Shown: piece after piece, positions 1 to 13,246 of the stretch
Layout of the letters: each line of letters opens with the position of its first letter
How positions within the stretch are numbered: position 1 is the first letter of the stretch
Assembly: GCA_023525715.1 (NCBI GenBank)
Contig: CM042011.1
Coordinates: 61,216,354-61,280,353, forward strand
Direction: 5' to 3'
DNA: 64,000 bases
Source: Cichorium intybus
Taxonomy: Eukaryota; Streptophyta; Magnoliopsida; Asterales; Asteraceae
Notes under the pieces: generated by a model
What the model saw: only the letters and a program-made list of their open reading frames with translations
Databases searched by the model: none
Told to the model about the DNA's origin: nothing
Position numbers and translations under genes: made by a program

Positions 1-270
1 GGATTAGACAATTACTATGTGTTTAGTTGTCTAATCAGTTCTAATCTTCTATTAAATTAATATATATTTGAAGGATGCTTGGAAGCAAGGAAAGTCTAAA
101 GAAAGCGGATTAGTGTAGTTGGACATACCTAACTACTAAGGTGAGTACATGTGGCCTTTTCCCACTATGGGGTACATGGAAAATTATGTATGAAGTTATA
201 TGTGACTTTCAAATGTGAATCTATATGCAAATTTTACTATCTATGTCATGTTTATGAAAGTTACGAATAT

Positions 271-655
271 GTTTTGGAAGTATGAATTGGCATTAAGCCT
301 ACTATGTTTTGAAAGTATGATTTGGCATTAAGCTCACTATGTTTTGAAAGTATGATTTGGCATTAAGCCTACTATGATATGAAAATATGATTTGGCATTA
401 AGCCCGCTATGTTTTGAAAGTATGATTTGGCATTAAGCTGAATATGTCTTGAAAGTATAAATTGGCATTAAGCCAAATATGTTTTGAAAGTATGATTTGG
501 CATTAAGCCGAATATGTCTTGAAAGTATAAATTGGCATTAAGCTGAATATGTTTTGAAAGTATGATTTGGCATTAAGCCAAATATTGTTTGAAAGTAAGA
601 TTGGACATTAAGCCGAATATGTTTTGAAAGAAGGTTTTGACATCTTGCCATACAT
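271..655 (+). repeat. 35-bp tandem repeat, about 11 copies, inside LTR
   Basis: Units of 35 bp start at 271, 306, 341, 376, 411, 446, 481, 516, 551, 586 and 621. Each contains a variant of GAAAGTATGATTTGGCATTA. The last two units are most diverged. Confidence 0.9.
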
Positions 656-850
656 TAATTATGAAAGAATGTCTCAGGCAAATAGCATTAATGTGTTTAT
701 GAATGACTGGTATTCAAGACAACAAATGTATTGCAATGTGAACCGATATAAATGGTTTTTTTTCGGGCCATGATGTTCCTGTAATGGAATATAGAGGAGT
801 CTACTGGGGTGGTACCTTCCCCCTCCGCGAAGTAGATATCCTAAAGCATA

Positions 851-1085
851 CGATGCTAAGTTGGACTGATTATGTTCTTTCCATCCTAGTCTAGACTTAG
901 GGTATCACCAAGAGTGAGTAAAGCCTTAAGTATAAAAATCAAGTATGTCATGATACTAGTCAAAGCATGTAATAAGATGCTGAGGTGGTTTGTTTATGTT
1001 CTTACCATCTCAGTATAGATTTGGGGCATCACCAAGAGTGATTAAGGCCCTAAGTATAAAAATTCAATTATGTTTGAATACCAGT
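851..1085 (+). repeat. Direct duplication of about 115-130 bp inside LTR
   Basis: Two diverged copies share a block containing ATCACCAAGAGTGA followed by AAGTATAAAAAT, near 903 and 1027. This is a second, unrelated repeat block in the same LTR. Confidence 0.65.
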
Positions 1086-1181
1086 CAAACTTAAAGAAAG
1101 TAAAATGAAAATTATATGGTAATAGCTTTATTACTGAATTATTTTGAAAGATTTGAAAGCAAAGTATTCTTATATGACTTG

Positions 1182-1360
1182 ATTATAAAGATTTTAATGG
1201 CAAGTATTATCATATGAATTGATTACGAACGGTTTGGCAGCAAGTGTCAATACATGATTCAATTATAAAGATTTTAACAGCAAGTATTATCATATGATTT
1301 GATTATGAACGGTTTGACAGCTAGTGTCAATATATGACTTGATCATAAAGGTTTTTAAAA
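1182..1360 (+). repeat. 40-bp tandem repeat with 80-bp higher order
   Basis: Units begin at 1182, 1222, 1262, 1302 and 1342. Alternate units resemble each other most (ATTATAAAGATTTTAA type against GAACGGTTTG type), so the true period is a dimer of about 80 bp. Confidence 0.8.
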
Positions 1361-1796
1361 TGTTTTGTTTTGGTTGCAAACGTTCATGTCCAAACCCATA
1401 TAGCTCACGAGACGTTATCGTCTTACGTATCTTTATTTTTATGTCATGTATTCCGGGTTCTAGATACGAGGGATAGAAGCAAGTAGATGACCCGAGAAGA
1501 TCGGGATTTTAGATTGAGAGAATTCTGGCTGATGTAATGGTTTGTAATCCTAACTTGCTTTCTATGGTAAAGTTTGATATGGAATTGTAACCCTCGAAGT
1601 TATCTAAACATTTTTAAAACTTATTTTTTTTGTTGGGCCAAAATTTTAAGACATGACTCAAGGTCATGAGAAAGGTTTTTTTTAACTTGACATTTCATTC
1701 TATAAAGAAACACGGTTTTTGAAGTATGAGATTTTTCACATTAAGTTTTATAAAATATAATACCGTTTAAGGTGTATGAAAATCGGGGCGTTACAT

Positions 1797-2103
1797 GAAC
1801 CTATCAACAAAACACAAAATAAGGTACAAACCGATGACATTCTTAGTGTTCTATAATGTAGAGGCAAAAATACAAAAAAAGTAAATAAAAATCCATTTTA
1901 TCTCTAGATGAATGTTTTTATTGTTGGGTGTGATTAGTGCATAAAGAACGATGAAGGAGAAGACATGTGGAAAATAGATAGAAAATTGAATTACGACACA
2001 CAGAAGGTGTAAATTTGATCTGATCATCAAGAAGAAGAATGAAATAAATAGTCAATTGACCCAAGAAAAACGATAATACGATCACTTGAGGATGGAAAAT
2101 TAC

Positions 2104-2134
<31 letters not shown>

Positions 2135-2378
2135 AGAGATAAAGAGAGAGACATGGTAGTGGGGGTAGGGGCGGAGTTAGGTGTATTTTTGTTTTTTTAA
2201 TTATTTAAATAAATAATAGTTAAAAGAAAAAGAAAAAAAAGAAATCAGAAAGGGTAATCTGGTTTTTTTACATGGACTAGAGACAAATAGTGCAACCTTT
2301 TGGTAAGTGAAAAAAAAAATAGTTGGCCTAAAACTATTAAAACATGCTAATCACATGAATCAAAACTGTAATTTACTC
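1797..2378 (+). mobile_element. Partial MULE-type element (right end only)
   Basis: The right end CAAAACTGTAATTTACTC and the interior, with a (GA)n tract near 2107-2145 and a T-rich stretch around 2190-2260, match the right half of the complete element at 15874-17358. No matching left terminal repeat or 9-bp duplication is visible, so the copy appears truncated by the LTR that ends at 1795. Confidence 0.5.
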
Positions 2379-2870
2379 TGTTTATTATAACGGTGATATC
2401 AATGTTTTAAAAACCGGTTTTATAATCGAACAAGTCTGGTGATCTTTTATTGTTTAACCGGTTCAACCGCCCGGTCAAACCGGTTTTTTATGTGTTTACT
2501 ATTTTCTGTAACACCCGATTTCTCATACAAAGTACACCCAAATATTTTCAAACAATTATTCATTTAATTGGGTATATTTGTACTCAAACCAAGGATCGAG
2601 ATGTTATCATTACAATAGTTACACGAAAAGGTCCTTACAAAACATGATGACCAAGTGTTAAAATTTTAATCTACTTCAGCTAAGGACATGCTCTAAACTT
2701 GTCCATCATTCTTTATCACATGTCTTCCCCTATCACAGCTATAAATACCTGCAAAACAACACAACATTCAAGTGTAAGCTTATAAAGCTTAGTGAGAAAT
2801 CTCAATCATACTCCACAATCGCTTTTAGTAAACTCTCTTCTCATTCTTCTTTTTGCTACTCTCATTAACT

Positions 2871-5360
2871 TGTAACACCCGGCTTTTAAAACAAAAACAC
2901 CCCTGAAAAATTTTTCATTTAAAACACAGGTTTCAATACATAAAACCATAACAAGGGGTATATTTTAATAAATACGGGTATAAGTGTATCAAGGAGAGTA
3001 TAAAATACCATAACTCCTTTAAAGCCGGGCTGCTACTGACAGCATCTACGAGTCCCACTTCAAAGTCACGGACTCTATCTTGTCCCCTATCAGTATCATG
3101 CTAACCTGCAGGGACAGTAACAAACGGTATGAGCTACAAAGCTCAGTGAATAATCAAATCTGCAGATAACACGTATCAAAACACAATCATATAACTGTCT
3201 GGATATCGAATCAAAACTCCTAGCCTTACTGGCTGACCATATATACTCTAGGATTTCACATCCTATTCTGTAGCCCTACAGGCTGAATCATAGTGACCTG
3301 TAATCAACAAGCCACGTTAGTTATTTGCATCTATAATCATGTTTAACCATTTCTGTCCCATATTTCTTAGTCACACTGGACTGCATCATATATCATGGCT
3401 AACAGCCGCACCCTGTGTCATAGCTATATAAGCTGCACCAAAACATTATCAATATACAGTTCATAGCCCGCAGGCTGCACCAGCTGGGTTTGATAACCCG
3501 ATATCATAGCCAAAAGGCTGCAACATGTACCTGTAACAAAATCATAGCCAAACAGGCTGCACCAAATATCATAGCCCGAAGGCCGCATCAGAGACATAGC
3601 CCGAAAGCTGCACTGGGGTCATCGCCCGAAGGCCACATCGGAGACATAGCCCGAAGGCCGCACCGGAGTCATAGCCAACAGGCCGCATCAAATCGTAGCC
3701 CGAAGGCCGCATCGGAGACATAGCCCGAAGGCCGCACCGGTTGGATATACAATCCAGAAATCGTAGCCATATAGGCCGTACCCATTGGATATAAAAATCC
3801 AGAAATCATTGCCCGTAGGCCGCACCCATTGGATATAAAATCCAGAATTAGTTATGGCTCACGGATTAGCCGCTATTGCCTAGACTCACGGTTCCGTTCT
3901 TGTCATCGCAATGACTCACGGCTTATCCGGTCTTGTCTCTTCAAACGTATCTTTGAACTATCTATTTCGTCCCACAATCAGTTTCAACCTGTAACAACTC
4001 AATCATCATATATCACATATGGTATCAGTGAGATTACTCACCTGGATGCTAGCTGCATTTAATTCCCGGTTGTTTCTTGCCTTTACGTGCACCACAACCA
4101 TTTTGTCCCATACCTATTTATCCATTTATATACCAAATGATAATAGGTTAATAATCATCTACATTGACTCTAATACACTAAAGTTCAATACAATATTATT
4201 ACAAACAATGCCTAGTTAATAAACTTTCCGTTTACTAACTTTTTATGAATTTTACTATTCACCGAGGCATTGAAATCGATCTACAGTGCCCCCGAGGGGT
4301 CGGAAACTCAATCTAAAAATTTTCCCAAACTTTTCAGACCATAATGAGCCTATGGTCCAAATTTGAGCTAAAACGGACAAGCCAAGCAAAAGTTAGCATT
4401 TCAAAGTCCCTGCCTGAGGGGCGCACCCCGCCCAGACATGGGCGCACTGCGCCTGGGCGCACCCCGCCAGGGGTTTGGGCGCACCGCGCCTATCACCTGC
4501 AGAAGTCTCCTGTCCAGCCGCGATTTGTGCACTGTAGCACGCAGTTTTGGCTTATTAAGTCCTTAATCAGGTCCTTAATCGATTGGGGTTTGTTTCTAGG
4601 CTAAAACCTTATACTTTAACAAGGTTTTCAACCATCCAAAACAACCAAATCAATCAAAATGAAGAATTAGGGTTCTTAGTTCCAAAACCCCAAAACTTCA
4701 AATTCATCACTAATAGCAATCTACTTCCACTTTCTTTAGTTAAGTCCTTATTAGCATGACTTAAGAGAAGTATTACATCAACTTAACAACATAATCATCA
4801 CTGCAAATGCAGTTTTGAGTTGCTACAAAACCCATCAAGAAATAACAAGCTAGAGCTTGAAGAACTAACCTTTCAAGCTTAGGAATCATCAATTCCAAGC
4901 CATAGTTCCAATTCCTTGCTTCAATCCCATGTTTTTCTGCAGAAATCGCATCCTTCTTGCTCTCAAGAATCATCCCCGTAACTGAAAATTGGCCAGTCAA
5001 CAAGAGAGTCAACTCTCTCTATATACTCCAAAAATTTACATTTTTGGTCCTAAAGTTCCATTTCTTGAACTTTGACCACCAAAATCAAGTTTTATTACAA
5101 TAAAACTTTCATTTCTTACATTTTTGCCACAACCAATAATATTTTTCATATTTGGTCTTTCACATGGTCAAATGACCAAAATACCCTTTTTCGGTAAAAC
5201 GACCAAAAATCAGTTTTTATAACATTTTAAGTCCAAAACTCAAAATATTATTTCAAACCAAATACTTTTCTGTCCAAAAGACCATTTTACCCTTCCAAGG
5301 TAAAATGACCAATTTACCCTTTTATTATAATTATATAATAAAGTGTGTCTTGGCGTTACA
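2871..5360 (-). repeat. Long LTR of inner gypsy element
   Basis: On the minus strand the LTR begins TGTAACGCC (5360) directly after a polypurine tract GGAGGGGAGAAT, and ends GCCGGGTGTTACA (2871). The length is about 2.5 kb. It contains GC-rich words (about 4415-4495), a splice-donor-like CCAGGTGAGTAATC (about 4033-4046) and a tandem repeat. Its position next to gypsy pol remnants identifies it as the 3' LTR. Confidence 0.75.
3440..3830 (-). repeat. Tandem repeat of CATAGCCCGAAGGCCGCA type in LTR
   Basis: About a dozen diverged units of roughly 20-50 bp carry the core ATAGCCCGAAGGCCGCA. It occupies the same relative position in the LTR as the 35-bp array at 271-655 and the 44-bp array at 24054-24222. 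Confidence 0.8.
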
Positions 5361-8300
5361 AATTCTCCCCTCCTTCAAAAGATTTCGTCCCCGAAATCAT
5401 ACAAACAAACGAGGGTAATTCTTTCTCGTTACAATTCCGGTTTCTCATATCATATGGAAACCTTTATGGTATTGCCTAAGCACTTAACCATACTAGTCTT
5501 CTTATCTCGTGGTTATATCACCACTCGCATATCACTCATCCGGTTGTCCCGGGCACCTTAATCACTTATCTTCCTCATTTCAACATGAGGGATTCGTTAG
5601 AATTTATCACTCAATGTTCTCAAAACCATGAGACCCATAGAAAACTTTACAATCATCTTGAAATTCATCAAGGATCTTCTATCAATACACCGCAATTCTT
5701 GCTTTTGGGATATACGGAAAGGTCCAATCAACAAGGACTCAACTTTCCTTTTTGTCCCACATCAATTTCTAGTCCTTCCGGAGGGTCACTTTGAGTTCCA
5801 CTATCTTCCCTTACTTGGGGTTTCAATGGTTTTACTCAACAATCCGCATACTACTCTTGTCGATCTTGGTCTATTTCCAAGCTTTTTCGACCTTGCCAAA
5901 TCTTTTCTTCTGTTTGAGATACAATCTCAGGTTTAGTCAAAAGCTTCACCCCAACTTCTGTCTAGCAAATCAGCGTGCAACACGGTAATCTATACAATAC
6001 TTCCTACGAGTCAATAAAACACTAGTATAATACCTATACTAATCTACAACTTCTACCAAGGATAGACGGTCATCTAGTTTTCCCGCTAGGGTCTGTTATG
6101 CAGATTCCAGGCATATCTTCTGGAGTCTGCATCATTATCTCGCTTCGTCAATCCATCTGCAATTTGCACACAGTACTTACTAGTACTTTTGAATTAATTA
6201 TTCTTGAAATTTATGCCAAATTCAAAGAATAATTCTATTATCTCTGTCCGATACAATTCACGCCGATAACTCACGTCGACAATTTTCTTTATCTTTGTAG
6301 TTTTTCACTACTTTTCCACTCTTAATTTCTTCTTTGGTCAGTATAAATTTATACTGATTTCATCAATCAAACTGCAATCACCCATATGGTGTCATACCCA
6401 TACGGTACTTGCAAAGACTTTACTACAAAGTCTATGATATTTTTCGTCCCATTTCATTTTTGGGACCGACAGTCCACATACTTCTAATGATTTGACTGTA
6501 GTTACACACAAGTCAAACATTTTTCACATGTCTTTCAATGTCTTTCTTCAGCCCCGGCCACCAACACATAGGTTTTATCGACCTATACAGTTTGGTATTG
6601 CCCCGGGTATGCTGCATATCTGATACAAAATACATCTTTTCAAGATGATTTTTATGTTTCGTTTGACTTTGGAATTCACATTTACAACCGCCACGGGTGT
6701 TAAATCACTGTGATATTCCAACTAACTTCCGCTACTTTTCAATCATTTATTCACTTTTCACAATTTCAGACTTACACACGTCTTTATGTGCTACCCGAAT
6801 CAACTCAGGTAATCAATTTGCCACGTTCATACATGTGGATGTAACCTACAAAGGTTACTCTTTCTAATTCAAGGCATCTGTAATCACATACGCCTTTCTG
6901 AGATGGTACAAGATTTCATACCCGAAATCTCTAAGTAACCCATCTATCTTTGCTATCTCATATTCAGCTTCTTTTGATCAATTAAGTATTTCAACTTTTA
7001 TGATCTTATCGCTATAAGCTTTCACCATACAAGTAGTGTTTCCAAAGCTTAAATGCCACGTTCATAATTGCTACCGCAATGTCATGCATCCACAGTCAAC
7101 GTTGGATTTATTTCAATGATCCAATCCATCTTCTCCACTTAGCATCATTGCTAATGTTAGAGGTTCACACAAGGTTTATTCCAAACCTTTGCAACTTATC
7201 TGTGGTCTTTCTACCACACAGACTTTACACTTTTTCTTGGTCAACTTTAGTCAGCTAACCAGCAATCAAGGAGCAGTTTTCTACAACTCTCCTATAGTAA
7301 CCTACCAAATCCAAGGAACTACAATGTCAGTCGGATTTCTCAGGCGGTTCCAGTTTTACCACATCATCTATCCCACTGGATTTATTTCATCATCTTTGGC
7401 AGTATTATCATGCCCAAAGAGTTGAAACTTCTTTTAGCCAAATTTTTTTTTATACATGGAGAATTTAACATATCACTTAACTCAGTGAAGTAACTCCAGT
7501 ATCTGGTACAACTGTACCTCATATTTAATCTGGTTTCGAGAATATCATATTCTCAGTAGTCAATGTACATACACATTAACTTATCTTTCTTCTTTTCAAA
7601 CAAATAGGGCTCCATCTGATGACACCTACAGTCATATGAGATCCCAATTTAACAACAACAATTTCTTCCAATTGTTTTACCACTCTGCCATCTCTGCAGA
7701 GGCCAATCAACACAGAGCCTAAATAACAGGAACGGCTCCCAATACCAGCTTAATCATAAGCTCTTCTTGCCAATCTGGCAGAAATCTTGGAAGTTCTTTT
7801 CAAAAGAATCATCCGAAAATTTATTTAAAGTAGTACACTACTTTCACCACTTTATTAAGCTTGGCCCATACCACGTATGCCAATTACAACATCATTCCTT
7901 TACTAACTCTTTTTCCGAGTTTAAGCAAAGAAGCTAACCAGTATTCTCAACAACGGTCATTTACCATGGATTTTCATCCGCTCATTTCTGCTTTCTGAAC
8001 CATCATGTTCATATTTCTACAATTCATGTTAGCATAATTCATTGCTAACCAATTCATAAGCACAATTGCTTCAGATTTACTGGTAGTCATCGGCTTCAGA
8101 TTCATAGGGAAAATGGTCCCGTAAATCCTAGGCAGACTACTTTCCAGGTGTTCAATATCTTGAACATACTTGCTATCTACTATAGCGGTTTCAAGAATTT
8201 CATCCAAAATCATTGATGAAAAATTCAAACAAGACATCAAGTCATCGATCCAAAGCACAGCTTCATGGATCAAATATAACATACACGAGTTATATTCAAA

Positions 8301-8790
8301 ACAATGATATCTGCGACCATATCAGTCTCCTCACGAGCTTCTTCCACAATTTACTGGAATGCTCATGGTACCACGGGTCCTTTTCGACCATTCGTTCATT
8401 CTTTCTTTCCTGGGTTCATCACCCGTTACTCCACATTTAGCATGTGAGTATTTCATAAAGAAGTGATCTATAGTTTCATGCTGGAATCACTTCTGTCCCA
8501 TACAACAAGCTCGAGCAATCTGCTCCTATCATCTGCAATTTCAGCATGTCAACGGTAGAGTCTCAACTCTACAATTTTCCTTAGTGCCTTTCCTGCACTG
8601 ATCACTATACATAGTGGCTCTGTTTTGGTCCTTTCCCTATAAGGTTGGACCCAATTTGTGACAACTTCTTCTGAGAAGTCCACTTTTATTTTCTGCTTTT
8701 CTTGTAGTCTCAACTACTGTTCTTTCACCTTGAATATCAACTAAGGTGAGCAACCGATTTCTTTATCTGACCACAAGCGAGTTCTAGATT
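5361..8790 (-). pseudogene. Decayed Ty3/gypsy (chromovirus-like) pol
   Basis: No long frame survives, but minus-strand translation in shifting frames shows family landmarks. A reverse transcriptase core lies around 7450-7640 (remnant of the RMCIDYRELNK region). The RT connection motif (FLGLxGYYRR, then ENxSLIA) is at about 7200-7400. The integrase zinc-finger region with a WWPGLKKDIE-like segment is at about 6470-6600. The order RT then integrase, followed by the polypurine tract and LTR at 5360, is that of gypsy elements. Many stops and frameshifts make it clearly dead. The right limit is approximate. Confidence 0.75.
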
Positions 8791-8796
8791 CTCCAT

Positions 8797-9300
8797 GGGC
8801 GCAGTGCGCCTAGATGTGGGCGGGGTGCGCCCAGGCGGCTAGCAGATTTTCACTTTGCTTCTTTTTAAGCTCAAATGTTTGTGTAATTCGTTCCTTCGCT
8901 CCAAACGCGTCTTTTTAGCTTCAAAACGAATATTTAAGCATATTAGGTATCTTTTAGTTCATAACATATATGAAACCAAACTAAAATCACACTGATATCG
9001 TGCGGAAAATATGTATAATTTATGCGATATCATTATACCTGCACCAAAACCCGACCCGGGCTGTCAAACCCGCCCCGGGTTTTACCCGCAACCCGACCCG
9101 GGCTGCTCAACCCGCCCTGGGTTTTGTCACGCTTCATTTCGTCTAAATCCAATCGTAACCCGCTCCGGTTTCTGTGACCCGACCCGGGTTCTACTCGAAC
9201 ACGACCCGGGCTCAATAACACGACCCGGGTTGGCTATTTTCTCATTTTCATTTCGATTTGACTCGACCCGGTTTGCAAAAAAACTCGACCCGGTTGACTT
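8797..9300. repeat. GC-rich word repeats in LTR sequence
   Basis: Two clusters occur. One, at 8797-8840, has GGGCGCAGTGCGCC and GGGCGGGGTGCGCC. The other, about 9047-9290, repeats ACCCGACCCGGG and ACCCGCCCCGGG words spaced by AT-rich sequence. They stand out from the AT-rich surroundings. Open frames across them are compositional by-products. Confidence 0.7.
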
Positions 9301-9405
9301 AACTGATTTTTAAACGTCTAAACTCATATTTTAACTTATCTAAGCTCGTTTATATTAGAGTTTCTATTATTCTATCGCAATTAAAATTTACGGTATTACA
9401 TTTTC

Positions 9406-10003
9406 CTACATACATTTGCATATATAAAACCAAGAATTTGACATCAATAAGTTCAACCATTAAACATACAAATAACAACTAGGACAAGGAAAATAAATCA
9501 AAAGTTTTATCATGTATGAGATGGAAAAGAAGCAAGACGACAACATCACATTACAACATATTTTATTTTTATAGTAGGCTGATTTTAATTAAAATAATTA
9601 AGACTTAGGAGTCTTTAGTCCAAACCAAACACAAAAGCTTAAGATAATGTCCTTCTATTCCGGTTCAACCGTTTTACCAAAACCGGCCCGGTTCAACCGT
9701 TTTTTTACCAAAACCGGTCGATTTATTCTGGTCAAGAAATCATCATAAAACTGGCTCAAATCAAACCGTCCTCATCTCCGGTTCACGGTTAAACTGGTCC
9801 GACCAACCGATTCAAACCGGTTTTTAAAACATTGGGTGACATGAAGACTTGGTTAATCTATCACGTTTTTTATGTATTGATTTATATAATAATGATAGGT
9901 GTGCTTCTCTGACCACCGACATGATGCTAAGGTGGAGGCATCATTACGACATGAGCTTCTTCCTATGGCGTGATTGCCATATAGCATGATGTCTCGTGAA
10001 TCC
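9406..10003. other. Right part of hAT-like element and unassigned sequence
   Basis: Positions 9406-9834 belong to the split hAT-like element, with AACCGG-rich sequence from 9655. Nothing recognisable is seen in 9843-10003. Confidence 0.5.
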
Positions 10004-10349
10004 GGTGAGGACTCTTTTTTCGGTGAGGACTCGTAAGGACACCTTAAAAAAATTGAAAAAAAATATAAAAAAATACAAATCATTAAATCAAGAATAGTAC
10101 TATATCATGATCCAAAAAAAATTGGAAAAAAAAATTTGGATCATTGAGAAATAGTAATGATCCATAAAAAATTTTATTTTGTGGATCATTATTTCATTAT
10201 AAAAAAAATAATGATCCAAAAATTTTTTTTCGAATTTTTTTTCTCCAATATAGTACTATGATCCATTTTATTATTTATATATTTTTTTTATTTTTTTTCA
10301 ATTTTTTAAGGTGTCCTCACGTGTCCTCACTTTAAGAAGAGTCCTCACC
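10004..10349. mobile_element. MITE-like foldback element
   Basis: The left arm GGTGAGGACTC... with AAGGACACCTTAAAAAAATTG is mirrored on the right by CAATTTTTTAAGGTGTCCTC and GAGTCCTCACC. The interior is AT-rich with GGATCATT words in both orientations. The right end abuts the (AT)n tract, so the target duplication cannot be judged. Confidence 0.65.
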
Positions 10350-10354
10350 CGATC

Positions 10355-11366
<1,012 letters not shown>

Positions 11367-12436
11367 ATGGTGGACAAAATAGGTGTATGGATGACCTGCC
11401 CAATGACCTTATACCTCCAAAATGAGCTCTCGAAACGATTCAACCTCTTCAAAGCTTGGGAAATCCCGTCCAAGACTGAGTTCTTGAATCAACACTCACG
11501 TTCAATCAAAGCACTTGTAGGAAACGGAATCCATGGAGCTGACTCCACCTTAATCGAGTCGCTTCCGTGTCTAGAGATCATCTCGAGTCACAGTTCTGGT
11601 TTAAACCAGATTGATTTAGTGAAATGCAAAGAAAAAGGAATTTTCGTTACATCCACCCCTGATTCCTTAACCGACGAAGTCGCTGATTTGGCCGTAACAC
11701 TCACTTTGGCGACTCTCAGACGGATTTCTGCAGCGGATCAGTACGTCAGGAATGGATCATGGAAACAACGAGACTTCAAATTGACCACAAAAGTACGTTT
11801 CTTCCACCTTTTATTAGAACACTAAAACAGATTTTGAGCTGGAATCATCGACCGGAATGCACATTTAGCACAATTCCGGCGGTTTCGTAAGTCATTGATA
11901 GTTTAATTTACTTGCAGGTTAGTGGGAAACCGGTGGGGATTCTAGGGCTGGGAAGAATCGGATCAGCAATTGCGAAGAGATTAGAGGGATTTGGTTGTCC
12001 AATTAGTTACTACTCCAGATCTGAGAAACCAAGTTCAGGTTACAGGTACTATCCAAACGTGATTGAACTGGCTTCGAACTGTGAAATCCTGGTTATCGCC
12101 TGTTCATTAACAGAAGCAAATCGTCACATAATCAACCGTGAAGCCATTGATGCTTTGGGGCCAAACGGGTATCTCATCAACATTGCACGTGGGGCTCATG
12201 TAGACGAACCAGAGCTCGTTTCAGCTCTTGTTGAAGGTAGACTTGGTGGGGCAGGGCTCGATGTGCTTGAACACGAACCTGAGGTGCCCGAACCACTCAT
12301 TCATCTTGATAATGTAGTTTTATCACCACATGTAGGAACCTGCACACACGAAACTCGCAAGGCCATGGCTGATCTTGTTGTAGCAAATCTAGTGGCTCAC
12401 TTCTCTAATCAGCCATTGTTAACACCTGTACTTTGA
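11367..12436 (+). CDS. HPR2: Hydroxyphenylpyruvate / hydroxypyruvate reductase, HPR2-type
   Basis: This is a member of the D-isomer-specific 2-hydroxyacid dehydrogenases, NAD(P)H enzymes that reduce hydroxypyruvate, glyoxylate or hydroxyphenylpyruvate; plant HPR2 works in the cytosolic photorespiratory bypass. Two exons are seen: 11367-11792 (142 codons) and 11918-12436 (172 residues plus stop). They are joined in phase 0 across a 125-bp intron with GTACGT donor and TTGCAG acceptor, giving 314 residues, the usual family length. The start fits the family N-terminus (M-x-x-IGVWMTCPM). Exon 2 opens with the dinucleotide-binding GLGRIG loop at about residues 150-155. The catalytic set follows: Arg in NIARG, Glu in EHEPE and His in SPHVG. 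The C-terminus LLTPVL is typical. No targeting peptide is apparent. The motif after the catalytic His reads PHVGTCT rather than the common PHVGSGT. HPR3 is a less likely assignment. Confidence 0.9.
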
Positions 12437-12933
12437 GGGGCTTCATTAGCAAGATAACTTGCCTATATTCATCGTGTCGTTTTTATTATTATTAGCTCAT
12501 CGTAGAATATTTTGAATTTTGATATTTTCTTTGTTTTGGGATAAAATTAAACAAAATAAATGCTATACAGTTGTAATCTGCATTACAAAAACCAATAGAA
12601 GACCACTAAGCTACATATTGCAAATATTAGCTATTAGATAAGCTCAGAAAGAGAATATATGAACGTAGATAAATTAACCACAATGGTCGATTTATCATGC
12701 AATTCATCTTTTATTTCGGTTCGTGAACATTTTAACTTACCTTGTTATCCAATTAGATTGGAGTGTTCGTTGATGAAGATGATGTCGTCTTTGTCAAGCC
12801 TTCGATTCCCTTAATGGTGTCTAATGTCTATGATTCAACTTCCGACGAATGGAAATTATTCACATTTTATGTGTCAATTGATTGAGATTTGAGATTTCTT
12901 GGAAAGAGAATCGTTGCCGATAGCCTTGTATAT
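12437..12933 (+). other. 3' flank of reductase gene
   Basis: AT-rich 3' UTR and downstream sequence. The part at about 12460-12650 is homologous to 18710-18900, which helps define the duplication described there. No gene is seen beyond it. Confidence 0.6.
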
Positions 12934-13246
12934 CGGGGTGTTTGGAATTGCTTATTTAACTCAATAAGCAATTTTGAATATAAGTGTTTATTGACTTATA
13001 TGACGACAAAAATGAGTTTTTAAAAAGTGTTTGCATTGACTTTTTTGGTGGAAAAATTTATAAGTTGATAAGTTAAAAAGTATTTAAATTGATTTCTTTA
13101 AGAAATTCTATTTTTATTCCAATAAGTCATAAGGAGATCTAATAAGTAATGGTGATCTTACTTATATATTTTGACTTATTTGCTTATATTGAAAAGGAGT
13201 TTTAAAAGTAACTTATTGACTTATTTACATTTGTCAAACACACTTA
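12934..13246. mobile_element. Small MITE-like element
   Basis: The left end GTGTTTGGAATTGCTTATTT and right end ACTTATTTACATTTGTCAAA form imperfect inverted repeats around an AT-rich core full of TTGACTTAT and AATAAGT words. The layout resembles small plant hAT-type MITEs. The target duplication is unclear. Confidence 0.45.

Larger units (their letters stand above)
1..1795 (+). mobile_element. 3' part of a Ty3/gypsy-type LTR
   Basis: The segment ends in GGGGCGTTACA, the usual terminus of long plant gypsy LTRs, and has no coding capacity. Its left part is cut by the window edge. It carries AAGGTGAGTAC near 138 followed by tandem repeats, the same order seen in the LTRs at 2871-5360 and 23698-24487, which supports reading it in plus orientation. 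It could be a solo LTR or the end of a full element; the window does not show which. Confidence 0.6.
2507..9400 (-). mobile_element. Gypsy LTR (probably solo) holding a second gypsy element
   Basis: Read on the minus strand it starts TGTAATACCG (9400) and ends CGGGTGTTACA (2507). The 5-bp duplication TTTTC is present at 2502-2506 and 9401-9405. Sequence of its own appears to be 2507-2870 and a right part ending at 9400, split by the element at 2871 onward. The exact right border of the inner element is not clear. Confidence 0.6.
2400..9834. mobile_element. hAT-like non-autonomous element split by retrotransposons
   Basis: The left end CAATGTTTTAAAAACCGG (2400) and right end CCGGTTTTTAAAACATTG (to 9834) are near-perfect inverted repeats. 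The flanks are GGTGATAT (2392-2399) and GGTGACAT (9835-9842), an 8-bp duplication with one mismatch, as hAT transposition produces. Its own sequence is only 2400-2501 and about 9406-9834, rich in AACCGG words. The middle is a later LTR-retrotransposon insertion. No transposase is seen. Confidence 0.7.

Noticed and set aside
1918..2154. Minus-strand frame starting with Ser-Leu repeats
   Set aside because: Generated by a (GA)n tract inside a transposon fragment; also 17063-17335.
3440..3830. Regularly spaced repeats that could suggest a CRISPR-like array
   Set aside because: Units are head-to-tail without unique spacers, lie in a gypsy LTR, and the genome is clearly eukaryotic.
9011..9313. 100-residue Pro/Arg-rich frame
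   Set aside because: By-product of ACCCGACCCGGG repeats; no family resemblance.
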